NCBI GenBank assembly: GCA_024349765.1
Contig: AP026073.1
Span: 7,936,001 to 8,000,000, forward strand
DNA: 64,000 nt
Direction of reading: 5' to 3'
From: Streptomyces nigrescens
GTDB lineage: Bacteria; Actinomycetota; Actinomycetes; Streptomycetales; Streptomycetaceae
In this document: positions 44,027-52,688 of the stretch, piece by piece
How positions within the stretch are numbered: position 1 is the stretch's first letter
Layout of the letters: the number at the start of each line of letters is the position of its first letter
Position numbers and translations under genes: made by a program
Notes under the pieces: generated by a model
Told to the model about the DNA's origin: nothing
The model's database searches: none
Seen by the model: only the letters and a program-made list of their open reading frames with translations

Positions 44027-44863
44027 GTGGCCCTGGCGTCATCGGTGCAGGTCCCGTACATGGCATATCTGCGGGTCTACGAGCCGCTGGCAGCGTTCCC
44101 CGAGCCGGAGCGCTCCCACTGGGCGCGCTATGCCAAGCGGGCGGACACCCCCACCGCCCAGGACGAGCAGCGCCGGGCGCTGGCCGACCTGCTGCCGACC
44201 CCGCCGGTGCCGGTCCCGGTCCACGAGAGCGCGGACGCCTTCGTCACGGTCCTGAACGAGGTCGTGTGCGTCTGTCCCTGGCGCACCCGGCTGCGCGGCT
44301 GGCAGGCGCTGGAGGGGCTGGAGGAGCTGCTGCCGGCGGCGGTGCTCGACGCGGCGCTGCCCCCGGTCGTGCGCCGGCAGGCCGCCACGGACTACGAGCG
44401 GTGGCGGGAGCGCAACCCCGACGCCCGGCCGTGGATCCGCGGCGCGACCTGGCACGTCCCGGTCCGCTGGTTCGTCCTTTTCGACGACGCCGAGCGGGAG
44501 TACGCGGAGGGTGACCAGGGGGCCGTGCTGCGTTACCGCACGCCGATGGTGCAGGCCAGACGGCGGGTCGCGCGGGGATTGCGGACGCTGCGGAGCGCCC
44601 TGGAAGAGGGCCCGCTGATCGACGGCCTGGTAGATGTGGGGCGCTGGCTCGAGGAATTCCACCCACGCTCGCTCGTGGAGCTGGACTACGGAGGGCTGGT
44701 GCACGCGGTGCCCGAGGGGCAGCTCGCCGAGGACCGTTCCGCCGCCGAGGTGGCGGAGGGACTGGCGGCGCTGCGCGAGGGGGACGGCGAGCGGGCCGGT
44801 GCCGCGTACGAGAAGCTCTCCCAGCGGTGGCGCGCGGTCCGCGAACGTCAGTTCTCGAGCTGA
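44027..44863 (+). CDS. Conserved hypothetical protein upstream of bldC
   Basis: 278 residues, no recognised domain. It looks cytosolic, with ordered stretches such as QVPYMAYLRVYEPLAAFPEPERSHWARYA, HVPVRWFVLFDDAEREY and YRTPMVQARRRVARGLRTLRSAL. The C-terminal part (AEDRSAAEVAEGLAALREGD) is helical. It is followed by the bldC regulatory region and sits on the same strand. AAGGAG at 44016-44021 sets the GTG. Confidence 0.72.
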   Translation: MALASSVQVPYMAYLRVYEPLAAFPEPERSHWARYAKRADTPTAQDEQRRALADLLPTPPVPVPVHESADAFVTVLNEVVCVCPWRTRLRGWQALEGLEELLPAAVLDAALPPVVRRQAATDYERWRERNPDARPWIRGATWHVPVRWFVLFDDAEREYAEGDQGAVLRYRTPMVQARRRVARGLRTLRSALEEGPLIDGLVDVGRWLEEFHPRSLVELDYGGLVHAVPEGQLAEDRSAAEVAEGLAALREGDGERAGAAYEKLSQRWRAVRERQFSS

Positions 44864-45377
44864 CCGCCCGAACCCTTTCCCGAGTTCACGGTGCTGTCGT
44901 ACGGTGCTCGCTTCACGGTGGTCGGGCGGTAAGGGACGTAGGTCCTTAACCGGGCGATTGCCTCAAGCGTGACCTAAAGCACTGACTTCGGGTCTTGCTA
45001 GCAAGCCTCTTCCTCGTGCCAAAATAGGACAAGGAGCCCGACCCGGGCTCCTTCCGTCCAACTAAGGGCGGATAGATCGGTATTGCGTTCCTTGAGGGGT
45101 CTCGTGGCGGCTGAGCACGTTGTGACTGATCGTCACGGCGGTGTGACTGTCCGCTATGGCACGGTCCATCGGCATCCGCCGAGGTTGAACACCTGAGAGG
45201 GCAATTCCATCGGTTTGGCCGACGTGGCTGGACAGATGGTGTAGTTGTAGTGCCGAGGACAAGCCGTTCGTCCTATAACCGACTCGGCCCGCGTCCGCCA
45301 TTTCGGGCAACGTGGGTCAAGGTGCAGAATTTAGAGGAAAGAACCGTGATGGTTCGGTTCTCCCGAGGAGGCCGCTC
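44864..45377 (+). promoter_or_regulatory. Approximately 510-bp bldC upstream region with a probable small transcript
   Basis: No protein gene is seen. The left half includes ACCGCCCGA/TCGGGCGGT arms, the perfect palindrome CTTGCTAGCAAG (44994-45005) and a terminator at 45031-45053. The right half (45054-45377) should hold the bldC promoter and leader, with a GAACC/GGTTC hairpin just before the SD. The left half could encode a small RNA or be the 3' UTR of the preceding gene. Confidence 0.45.
45031..45053 (+). terminator. Compact terminator 325 bp upstream of bldC
   Basis: AAGGAGCCCG ACC CGGGCTCCTT: 10-bp perfect stem with a 3-nt loop, followed by CCGTCC. Confidence 0.7.
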
Positions 45378-45584
45378 ATGACCGCTCGCACCCCTGACGC
45401 CGAGCCGCTGCTGACCCCTGCCGAGGTTGCCACGATGTTCCGTGTCGACCCCAAGACGGTCACCCGCTGGGCCAAGGCAGGCAAGCTCACGTCCATCCGC
45501 ACGCTCGGAGGGCATCGGCGTTACCGCGAGGCTGAGGTCCGCGCACTGCTGGCGGGCATTCCGCAGCAGCGCAGCGAGGCCTGA
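45378..45584 (+). CDS. bldC: Developmental regulator BldC
   Basis: 68 residues, exactly the known BldC size. It is a single MerR-type winged HTH (LLTPAEVATMFRVDPKTVTRWAKAGKLTSIRTLGGHRRYREAEV) without an effector or dimerisation domain. BldC binds DNA cooperatively as head-to-tail oligomers and delays entry into sporulation in Streptomyces. GAGGAG at 45365-45370 fits the ATG. A long upstream region suggests complex control. The gene is monocistronic. Confidence 0.97.
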   Translation: MTARTPDAEPLLTPAEVATMFRVDPKTVTRWAKAGKLTSIRTLGGHRRYREAEVRALLAGIPQQRSEA

Positions 45585-45603
45585 AAAGCCGCGTAGCCAG
45601 GCT

Positions 45604-45629
45604 GTTTTCGGGGCCCCCAACCCGAAAAC
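45604..45629 (+). terminator. bldC terminator
   Basis: GTTTTCGGG / CCCGAAAAC, 9-bp stem, 8-nt loop, 20 bp after the stop codon. Confidence 0.65.
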
Positions 45630-45740
45630 GCCCGCTTCGCGCACCAGGCTCGACCTGCTCCACCACGCTTCACACAGCTTCATACGACGCGGCGCCTGAC
45701 CCCAACAGGCCCACACCCGCTCCACCTGGGTACGTCACCG

Positions 45741-45779
45741 ATCGCGCTGGACTCCGCCGGGTCCAGCGCGATTTTTTTT
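45741..45779 (+). terminator. Intrinsic terminator with an 8-T tract
   Basis: ATCGCGCTGGAC / GTCCAGCGCGAT, 12-bp perfect stem, 8-nt loop, followed by eight T. A textbook rho-independent terminator, rare in this genus, about 110 bp after the first bldC terminator. Confidence 0.9.
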
Positions 45780-46125
45780 GTGTACGGCCGCTCCAGGGCC
45801 GGTCAGGAGGCTCGGGTCACCTGTCGCCGGGGCCGGCGCCCGGCGGCGCGCACGGTGCCTTCAGGGGCCCTCTGAGGGCCTTCGGGAGTGACTCCGGGAA
45901 AGGGCATTCGATGCGCCTGGAGGGTGGTGCAATTGCACATATTAAATTGACCCGTTGTAGGGCGGGTGTAAGTTCCCCGCCCGGTGAAACTTGTTCGGTG
46001 ACTCCCGTCACACGGCGCGCCGCTTGTAGCGATCCGCCCACTGCGGTAGGGGAGTTGCCCCCTCCCGTGAGGCCCTTCCGCTCCCCACACTGCCACCGGA
46101 CAAGACGTCACGCGGGCGTCCTTGG
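45780..46125. other. Non-coding region with an AT-rich promoter-like island
   Basis: No convincing gene. 45927-45938 is a perfect palindrome GTGCAATTGCAC followed by ATATTAAATTGACC; 45960-45982 can form GGGCGGG/CCCGCCC. The island could be a promoter/operator for a short or unannotated transcript. Confidence 0.4.
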
Positions 46126-46371
46126 TCACCGTGGCGCGGGACTTTTGTCCTCGGCCGCCGGCGGCTCGCTGGCGGCCGGCGCGGGGGTCGGGTCGGGAGC
46201 GGGCGCGGGCGGCGGCGTGGCGGGCCCGGAGCGGGCCGTGTGCGGCTCCATGGCGAGCCGCAGCAGCTGATGGCAGATGGGGCAGTGCCGCGTCAGATGG
46301 CGGTAGCCCGTGGCCGCGGCCAGATGGGCCCGCAACAGCGCCCTGGTTTCGTGCCGTACCGCAGTCGTCAT
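46126..46371 (-). CDS. DUF6274-like small protein
   Basis: 81 residues. The ordered N-terminal half is MTTAVRHETRALLRAHLAAA, then GYRHLTRHCPICHQLLRLAME with a CxxC pair and two His, suggesting a small zinc-binding site. The C-terminal half is Pro/Ala-rich and disordered. Similar short proteins occur across streptomycetes next to bldC; function unknown. GGGGAGG precedes the ATG at 46371. Confidence 0.75.
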   Translation of the reverse strand: MTTAVRHETRALLRAHLAAATGYRHLTRHCPICHQLLRLAMEPHTARSGPATPPPAPAPDPTPAPAASEPPAAEDKSPAPR

Positions 46372-46581
46372 CGCGCATACCTCCCCGGCCCCCACAACCT
46401 TCCCAAGTGAGTACCGGCGCCGGAAGGTCCCGTCAATACGGTGGGCAGCAAAGCAGTCACCGCCCGCAGCCGACGGCGCGCGAAAAGCGGCAGCGGCGGG
46501 CGAGCACCGGACCGGCGCACGGCACACGGCGGACGGCGGATACGCACGGCGCCCGCGGACGCAGCATCCGCGAACGCAGAA

Positions 46582-46636
46582 CGGCCCGCATCCGAGAAGG
46601 ATGCGGGCCGAACAGAAGCGGTCCTGACGGGATTTG
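46582..46636 (-). repeat. Duplicated tRNA-Asp 3' end and terminator (remnant copy)
   Basis: Contains a 12-bp hairpin (CGGCCCGCATCC / GGATGCGGGCCG, 46582-46610) and, at 46616-46636, a 21-bp exact copy of the 3' end of the tRNA-Asp at 46724-46798. The same hairpin-plus-end arrangement occurs at the intact gene 105 bp to the right. Confidence 0.8.
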
Positions 46637-46685
46637 CTGTCTCCGATGGCGGCCTCGCCGCGGGCGCGGCCTCTCCGGGCAGCAG

Positions 46686-46718
46686 TACGGCCCGCATCCC
46701 CAGGGGATACGGGCCGTA
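46686..46718 (-). terminator. tRNA-Asp terminator
   Basis: TACGGCCCG-ATCCC arms with one mismatch, 46686-46701 with 46703-46718. It is the counterpart of the hairpin in the remnant copy. Confidence 0.7.
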
Positions 46719-46723
46719 AAAAG

Positions 46724-46798
46724 CGGTCCTGACGGGATTTGAACCCGCGGCCTCCACCTTGACAGGGTGGCGAGCACTCCAAACTGCTCCACAGGACC
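46724..46798 (-). tRNA. tRNA-Asp(GTC)
   Basis: Acceptor GGTCCTG/CAGGACC, anticodon stem CCACC/GGTGG around CTGTCAA (anticodon GTC), T-arm GCGGGTTCAAATCCCGT. Identical to the copy at 52411-52485. Confidence 0.97.
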
Positions 46799-46890
46799 TT
46801 GCGTTTCGCTTTCCGCTTGCGGCGGGCTGCGAAGCAAGACTGTACAGCAGGTCAGGGGGTGCGGTCGAACTCGATGCCGGTGCCCGCCCC

Positions 46891-49800
46891 TCAGGCGGGC
46901 ACCGCCGCGTCCACCGCCTTCATGATCCGCTTGTCGGAGACCGGGTACGCGGTGCCCAGGGCGTGCGCGAAGTAGCTGACCCGGAGCTCCTCGATCATCC
47001 AGCGGATCTCGCGGGCCTCGGCCGGCACCGCACGGCCCGGCGGGAACTGCTCCAGCAGCCAGGCGTATTCGTCCTGCATCTCCTTCACCTTCGCCATACG
47101 GGTGCGGTCCCGCTCGGCGTTGGTCGGCAGCTGCGTCAGACGGCGGTCGACGGCGATCAGATAGCGCATCAGGTCCGGCAGCCGCTTGGCGCCGTGCGCG
47201 GTCACGAAGCCGGGCTTGATGAGCTGTGCCAGCTGCTCCTTGACGTCCGTCAGCGACGGCAGCAGCGAGGGGAAGGACGTCTCCTTCAGCCGGCGCTCAC
47301 ACGCCTGCCAGGCGGCCAGCACCTCCTGCACCTGCTGGATCGTCCGCAGCGTGACGTCCACCAGGTCGGACCGGACGGCGTCGAACAGCTTGCGGAAGGA
47401 CTCCTCGTCCCACGCCGGGCCGCCCCGCGCCGCGATCAGGCGGTCCGCGGCGGCGGTCACGCAGTCGTCGAAGAGCGCCCCGATCGAGCCGTGCGGATTG
47501 CGGGACAGCGCGAGCTTCTGCTGGTTGCTCAGCTTGTCCTGGGCGAACTTGGCGGGGTTGGAGGGGATGTTGAGCAGGATGAGGCGGCGGGTGCCCGCCC
47601 ACATCGCCGACTGCTGCGCGGCCTCGGTGTCGAAGATCCGGACCGCGACGCTGCCGCCCTCGTCCACCAGGGCCGGGTACGCCTTCAGCAGCTGGCCCGC
47701 CCGCCGGGTCTCGACCGTGCGCGGCAGCGCGCCGATCGTCCAGGACGTGAGGCCGGTGCGCTGCTCCACGCCGGCCGGCGCCGCCTCGTCGGCCGCGGCC
47801 CCGCCGCCCTTGCGGCCCCGGCCGGGCCGTTCGGCGGCCTGCTCGAAGGCCTTGGAGATGGCCGCCTGGGTCTTCGGCTTGAGCTTGTGCCGCAGCGCCT
47901 CCAGGTCCTTGGCCTCGGCGAGCTTGCGCCGCCGCTCGTCGACCACCCGGAAAGTGATCTTGAGGTGGTCGGGGACCTTGGCCACGTCGAAGTCCGCCGG
48001 GTCGACGGGCACGCCCACCATCCGCTGCAGCCCGGCGGCCAGCGAGGCCGTCAGAGAGCCCTGCAGCGGCACCGCGGAGTCCAGGAAGCGGGCCGCGAAG
48101 TTCGGCGCCGGCACGTAGTTGCGCCGGATCGGCTTCGGCAGTGACCGGATCAGCTCCGTCACCAGCTGCTCGCGCAGGCCCGGGATCTGCCAGTCGAAGC
48201 CGTCGGAGGCGACCTGGTTGAGGACCTGCAGCGGGATGTGGACGGTCACGCCGTCCGCGTCCGCGCCCGGCTCGAACTGGTACGTGACCTTGAACTTCAG
48301 CTTTCCCTGCCGCCAGGAATCCGGGTAGTCGTCCTTCGTGACGGCCTCGGCGGATTCGTTGATGAGCATCGAGTGCTCGAAGTTCAGCAGCTCCGGCTCG
48401 TCCCGGCGCTTGGTCTTCCACCAGGAGTCGAAGTGGGCGCCGGAGACGACGTGGTCGGGGATCCGCCGGTCGTAGAAGTCGAAGAGCGTCTCGTCGTCCA
48501 CGAGGATGTCGCGGCGCCGGGCGCGGTGCTCCAACTCCTCGACCTCACCGAGGAGTTTGCGGTTGTCATGGAAGAACTGGTGGTGGGTGCGCCAATCGCC
48601 CTCCACCAGGGCGTTGCGGATGAACAGCTCGCGCGAGGTCTCCGGATCGATCCGGCCGTAGTTGACCTTGCGCTGGGCGACGATCGGCACGCCGTAGAGC
48701 GTGACCCGCTCGTACGCCATCACCGCGGCCATCTTCTGTTCCCAGTGCGGCTCGCTGTACGTGCGCTTGACCAGGTGCTGGGCGAGCGGCTCGATCCACT
48801 CCGGCTCGACCTTCGCGTTCACCCGCGCCCACAGCCGGGAGGTCTCGACCAGCTCGGCGGACATCACCCAGCGCGGGGGCTTCTTGAAGAGCGCGGAGCC
48901 GGGGAAGACCGCGAACTTGGCGCTCCGGGCGCCGAGGTACTCGTTCTTGGCGTCCGTGTCCTTCAGGCCGATGTGCGAAAGCAAACCGGCGAGGAGGGAG
49001 GTGTGGATGTGGTCCGGTGCCGCGTCCTGCTCGCTCAGATGGATTCCCATCGTCTTGGCGACCGTGCGCAGCTGGGAGTAGATGTCCTGCCACTCGCGTA
49101 TCCGCAGGTAGTTCAGGAACTCGTTGCGGCACATCCGGCGGAAGGCCGACGAGGACAGCTCCCTCTGCTGCTCGCGCACGTAGCGCCAGAGGTTCAGGAA
49201 CGCCAGGAAGTCGCTGGTCTCGTCCTTGAAGCGGGCGTGCTGCTGATCGGCCTGCTGCTGCTTGTCGGAGGGCCGTTCGCGCGGGTCCTGGATGGACAGC
49301 GCGGCCGCGATGACCATGACCTCGCGGACGCAGCCGTTGCGGTCCGCCTCCAGCACCATCCGCGCCAGCCGCGGGTCGACCGGCAGCTGGGACAGCTTGC
49401 GGCCGGTCTGCGTGAGCCGCTTCTTCGGGTCCTTCTGCTTCGGATCGAGCGCGCCGAGCTCTTCGAGGAGCTGCACGCCGTCCTTGATGTTGCGGCGGTC
49501 CGGCGGATCGATGAACGGGAACTTCTCGATGTCACCGAGGCCGGCCGCGGTCATCTGCAGGATGACGGAGGCCAGGTTCGTCCGGAGGATCTCCGCGTCG
49601 GTGAACTCGGGGCGGGAGAGGAAGTCGTCCTCGGAGTACAGCCGGATGCAGATGCCGTCGCTGGTCCGGCCGCAGCGGCCCTTGCGCTGGTTGGCGCTGG
49701 CCTGCGAGACCGGCTCGATGGGCAGCCGCTGGACCTTGGTGCGGTAGCTGTAGCGGGAGATCCGGGCCATGCCCGGGTCGATGACGTACCGGATGCCCGG

Positions 49801-50979
49801 CACGGTCAGCGAGGTCTCGGCGACGTTCGTGGCCAGCACGATCCGCCGGCCGGTATGGCGCTGGAAGACGCGGTGCTGCTCGGCGTGCGACAGCCGGGCG
49901 TACAGCGGCAGGACCTCGGTGTGCGGCAGCTGCTTCTTGTTGAGCGCGTCCGCCGTGTCGCGGATCTCCCGCTCGCCGGAGAGGAAGACCAGGATGTCGC
50001 CCGGCCCCTCGGCCTGCAGCTCGTCCACCGCGTCGCAGATCGCGGTGATCTGGTCGCGGTCTGCGTCCTGGCCGCCTTCTTCCAGCAGCGGGCGGTAGCG
50101 CACCTCCACCGGATACGTACGGCCGGACACCTCGACGATCGGCGCGCTGGGGGCCGCGTCGCCGTCGCCCGCGGTGGCCTTCGCCGCCCCGACCGTGGCG
50201 AACGAGCCGAAGTGCCGCGCGAACCGCTCCGGGTCGATGGTCGCGGAGGTGATCACGACCTTCAGGTCGGGGCGCCGGGGCAGCAGCTGCGCCAGATAGC
50301 CGAGGATGAAGTCGATGTTGAGGCTGCGCTCGTGCGCCTCGTCGATGATGATCGTGTCGTACTGGCGCAGCTCGCGGTCGGTCTGGATCTCGGCGAGCAG
50401 GATGCCGTCCGTCATCAGCTTGACGAGGGTGTCGGCGCCGACCTGGTCGGTGAAGCGGACCTTCCAGCCGACCACCTCGCCCAGCGGGGTCTTCAGCTCC
50501 TCCGCGACGCGTTCGGCGACCGTACGGGCCGCGATCCGGCGCGGCTGGGTGTGCCCGATCAGACCGCGCACGCCCCGGCCGAGCTCCAGGCAGATCTTCG
50601 GGATCTGGGTCGTCTTGCCGGAACCGGTCTCGCCGGCCACGATCACGACCTGGTGGTCGCGGATCGCCGCGAGGATGTCGTCCTTCTTCTGGCTGACCGG
50701 CAGCTCTTCCGGATAGGTGATCTCCGGGAGCGCGGCCCGCCGCTGGGCGACCCGCAGCTCGGCCTCGTCGATGCCGTCGGCGATCTCGGCGAGCACGGCC
50801 GCCCGGGCTTCGGGCTTACGGATCCGGCGCGCGCCGTCGAGCCGGCGCCCCAGCCGCTGCGCGTCGCGCAGCATCAGCTCGGGCAGGCGTGCGCTCAGCG
50901 CGGGGAGAGTGGGAGCAGCGGTGCCGGGCGGGGTGGAGGAGATGCCGTCGGGCAGGGCGGAGGCAGGCTGACTGGACAT
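46891..50979 (-). CDS. hrpA: ATP-dependent RNA helicase HrpA (DEAH-box)
   Basis: 1362 residues, full-length HrpA. Walker A is GETGSGKT (about 116-123), the DEAH box is at 213-216, motif III SAT near 245, and motif VI contains QRKGRCGR. Beyond the helicase core are the winged-helix and OB-fold regions and a long C-terminal HrpA-specific domain (DUF3418-like). HrpA acts on stalled or colliding ribosomes and on mRNA in bacteria. Only a weak GGGGGACG precedes the ATG. It runs alone between the tRNA-Asp and the divergent membrane gene. Confidence 0.96.
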   Translation of the reverse strand: MSSQPASALPDGISSTPPGTAAPTLPALSARLPELMLRDAQRLGRRLDGARRIRKPEARAAVLAEIADGIDEAELRVAQRRAALPEITYPEELPVSQKKDDILAAIRDHQVVIVAGETGSGKTTQIPKICLELGRGVRGLIGHTQPRRIAARTVAERVAEELKTPLGEVVGWKVRFTDQVGADTLVKLMTDGILLAEIQTDRELRQYDTIIIDEAHERSLNIDFILGYLAQLLPRRPDLKVVITSATIDPERFARHFGSFATVGAAKATAGDGDAAPSAPIVEVSGRTYPVEVRYRPLLEEGGQDADRDQITAICDAVDELQAEGPGDILVFLSGEREIRDTADALNKKQLPHTEVLPLYARLSHAEQHRVFQRHTGRRIVLATNVAETSLTVPGIRYVIDPGMARISRYSYRTKVQRLPIEPVSQASANQRKGRCGRTSDGICIRLYSEDDFLSRPEFTDAEILRTNLASVILQMTAAGLGDIEKFPFIDPPDRRNIKDGVQLLEELGALDPKQKDPKKRLTQTGRKLSQLPVDPRLARMVLEADRNGCVREVMVIAAALSIQDPRERPSDKQQQADQQHARFKDETSDFLAFLNLWRYVREQQRELSSSAFRRMCRNEFLNYLRIREWQDIYSQLRTVAKTMGIHLSEQDAAPDHIHTSLLAGLLSHIGLKDTDAKNEYLGARSAKFAVFPGSALFKKPPRWVMSAELVETSRLWARVNAKVEPEWIEPLAQHLVKRTYSEPHWEQKMAAVMAYERVTLYGVPIVAQRKVNYGRIDPETSRELFIRNALVEGDWRTHHQFFHDNRKLLGEVEELEHRARRRDILVDDETLFDFYDRRIPDHVVSGAHFDSWWKTKRRDEPELLNFEHSMLINESAEAVTKDDYPDSWRQGKLKFKVTYQFEPGADADGVTVHIPLQVLNQVASDGFDWQIPGLREQLVTELIRSLPKPIRRNYVPAPNFAARFLDSAVPLQGSLTASLAAGLQRMVGVPVDPADFDVAKVPDHLKITFRVVDERRRKLAEAKDLEALRHKLKPKTQAAISKAFEQAAERPGRGRKGGGAAADEAAPAGVEQRTGLTSWTIGALPRTVETRRAGQLLKAYPALVDEGGSVAVRIFDTEAAQQSAMWAGTRRLILLNIPSNPAKFAQDKLSNQQKLALSRNPHGSIGALFDDCVTAAADRLIAARGGPAWDEESFRKLFDAVRSDLVDVTLRTIQQVQEVLAAWQACERRLKETSFPSLLPSLTDVKEQLAQLIKPGFVTAHGAKRLPDLMRYLIAVDRRLTQLPTNAERDRTRMAKVKEMQDEYAWLLEQFPPGRAVPAEAREIRWMIEELRVSYFAHALGTAYPVSDKRIMKAVDAAVPA

Positions 50980-51089
50980 ACGTCCCCCAGGATCTCACCT
51001 CGGGTGAACGACTGGCGAACCATTTGCCGGCCCGGCCGGGTGCCCGCCCGCGTACGGCCTCTGTACGGGAATGTCCGACATCGGTGGCT

Positions 51090-51095
51090 TAGCGT
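51090..51095 (+). promoter_or_regulatory. Leaderless -10 box (TAGCGT)
   Basis: TAGCGT ends 6 nt before the ATG at 51102. It rejects the in-frame GTG at 51096, which lies in the promoter. Confidence 0.5.
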
Positions 51096-51101
51096 GTGCG
51101 C

Positions 51102-52244
51102 ATGTCCGACGATCGCGGCGCCCCCGGCCCCCAGGGCGAACCCGACGCGCCCCGCCAGGAGGGACCCCACCAGGACGCCCACCAGGACGCCCCGCCCCCG
51201 CACGGCGCCCACGGCAGGCCGCGGACCGGCGCGGAGAAGTGGGCCGCCTTCAAGAGGTCCCCGTTCTTCCCCGCCACCGTGCTGGTCTTCATCCTCGCCG
51301 CGGCCGCCGGCCTCTTCGCCGGCTCGTACACCTACGCCATGGCCAACCCGGCGCCGCGGCACATCCCCACCGCGGTGGTCGGCTCCCCCGCCGCCCCACA
51401 GGTGAAGGCGTTCGCCGTAGGGATGGAGAAGGCCCTGCACGCCTCGCTCCGGCTGACCGCGTACCCCTCGTACGGCACGGCCCGCGCGGCCATCGACGAC
51501 CAGCGCGAGTTCGCGATCCTGAGCGCGCGCGGACGCGGCGTCGCACTGGACGTCTCCGGCGCCTCGGGCGCCACGGTGGCCCAGCTGCTGGCCGAATCCG
51601 GCGCCGAGGTCGGCCGGGCGACCGGCGTGGACGTCCGCATCCGGGACATCACCCCGCTGCAGAAGGGCGATCCGCGCGGTCTCGCGCTCTTCTACATCTC
51701 CCTGGCCGCGGTGATCATCGGCTTCGTCGGCGCGATCCAGCTCAGCGTGCACGCCCGGGACCTCAACCCGGCCGAGCGGACCGCGTTCACGATCGTCTAC
51801 GCGCTGCTCGGCGCCTTCGCCATCGTGGCGGTGGTCGACTGGTGGCTGGGCGCCCTGCGCCTGCCGTTCCTGGAGTCCTGGCTGATCCTGGCCCTGACCA
51901 TGTTCACCTCCGGCATGGTCTTCACCATGTTCAACACCCTCATCGGGCGCTGGGCCATGATCCCGACCTGGGGCCTGATGGTGCTGCTGGGCAACCCCTC
52001 TTCCGGCGGCGCGGTCTCCTGGCCGCTGCTGCCGTCCGTCCTCGGCCACATCGGCCGCTGGCTCCCGCCGGGCGCCTCGGTCAACGCCCAGCACACCGCG
52101 GTCTACTTCGGCGGCCACCAGCACGCCTTCCCGTTCCTCGTGCTGGCCGGCTGGTCGGTGCTCTCCTGCACGGTCTTCCGGGTCTGGCGCCACCGTCACC
52201 CCGGCGGCCGCGAGACCGGCGCGGCGCATGCGGCGGACGGCTGA
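51102..52244 (+). CDS. ABC-2/YhgE-Pip-like membrane protein
   Basis: 380 residues. A disordered His/Pro/Asp-rich N-terminus (1-40) precedes TM1 (about 52-75). An extracytoplasmic domain (about 75-195) follows, with GVALDVSGASGATVAQLLAESG, then five or so helices (about 198-350) ending in a cytoplasmic tail. The layout of one helix, a large outer domain and a cluster of helices is that of the YhgE/Pip or DUF3533 ABC-2-type family. No ATPase gene is adjacent, so transport is not established. Confidence 0.78.
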   Translation: MSDDRGAPGPQGEPDAPRQEGPHQDAHQDAPPPHGAHGRPRTGAEKWAAFKRSPFFPATVLVFILAAAAGLFAGSYTYAMANPAPRHIPTAVVGSPAAPQVKAFAVGMEKALHASLRLTAYPSYGTARAAIDDQREFAILSARGRGVALDVSGASGATVAQLLAESGAEVGRATGVDVRIRDITPLQKGDPRGLALFYISLAAVIIGFVGAIQLSVHARDLNPAERTAFTIVYALLGAFAIVAVVDWWLGALRLPFLESWLILALTMFTSGMVFTMFNTLIGRWAMIPTWGLMVLLGNPSSGGAVSWPLLPSVLGHIGRWLPPGASVNAQHTAVYFGGHQHAFPFLVLAGWSVLSCTVFRVWRHRHPGGRETGAAHAADG

Positions 52245-52289
52245 GCGGCGGACGGCTGAGGGACGGATTCCGCCGGGTGGTGGAACGAC

Positions 52290-52320
52290 GAAGGCCCCGG
52301 TTCGGGGAACCGGGGCCTTC
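52290..52320. terminator. Bidirectional terminator (membrane gene / tRNA-Phe)
   Basis: GAAGGCCCCGGTT / AACCGGGGCCTTC, 13-bp perfect stem, 5-nt loop. Confidence 0.8.
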
Positions 52321-52332
52321 GTCCAATGGGTG

Positions 52333-52406
52333 TGGCTGGGGCCGGGGTCGAACCGGCGACCTATCGCTTTTCAGGCGATCGCTCGTACCAACTGAGCTAC
52401 CCAGCC
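52333..52406 (-). tRNA. tRNA-Phe(GAA)
   Basis: Acceptor GGCTGGG/CCCAGCC, anticodon stem ATCGC/GCGAT around CTGAAAA (GAA), normal GG and TTC loops. Last gene of a Glu-Asp-Phe cluster. Confidence 0.97.
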
Positions 52407-52410
52407 GCAG

Positions 52411-52485
52411 CGGTCCTGACGGGATTTGAACCCGCGGCCTCCACCTTGACAGGGTGGCGAGCACTCCAAACTGCTCCACAGGACC
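52411..52485 (-). tRNA. tRNA-Asp(GTC), second copy
   Basis: Body identical to 46724-46798, 5.7 kb away in the same orientation. Only 4 nt separate it from tRNA-Phe, so the cluster is processed from one transcript. Confidence 0.97.
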
Positions 52486-52533
52486 TTGCATTGCGTGAAA
52501 GCGGCCTGAGCCATTCTCACACACGGTGATGCG

Positions 52534-52606
52534 TGCCCCCAACGGGATTCGAACCCGTGCTACCGCCTTGAAAGGGCGGCGTCCTGGGCCACTAGACGAT
52601 GAGGGC
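52534..52606 (-). tRNA. tRNA-Glu(TTC)
   Basis: Acceptor GCCCTCA/TGGGGGC, anticodon stem CCGCC/GGCGG around CTTTCAA (TTC). First gene of the cluster on the minus strand. Confidence 0.97.
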
Positions 52607-52688
52607 TGGTGGCCTCCTTGGCGTCGTTACCGGCGCCGTCGGGGACGTGAGAAGCATATGGGATGGGAGGACCGTTCGCCAAAACGGT

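Noticed and set aside
45803-46378. 191-codon minus-strand frame overlapping the DUF6274 gene
   Set aside because: Out of frame with the ordered DUF6274 sequence and rich in Arg/Ala/Pro without motifs.
48238-51405. 1055-codon plus-strand frame opposite hrpA
   Set aside because: Complete antisense of hrpA; length is an artefact of GC bias.
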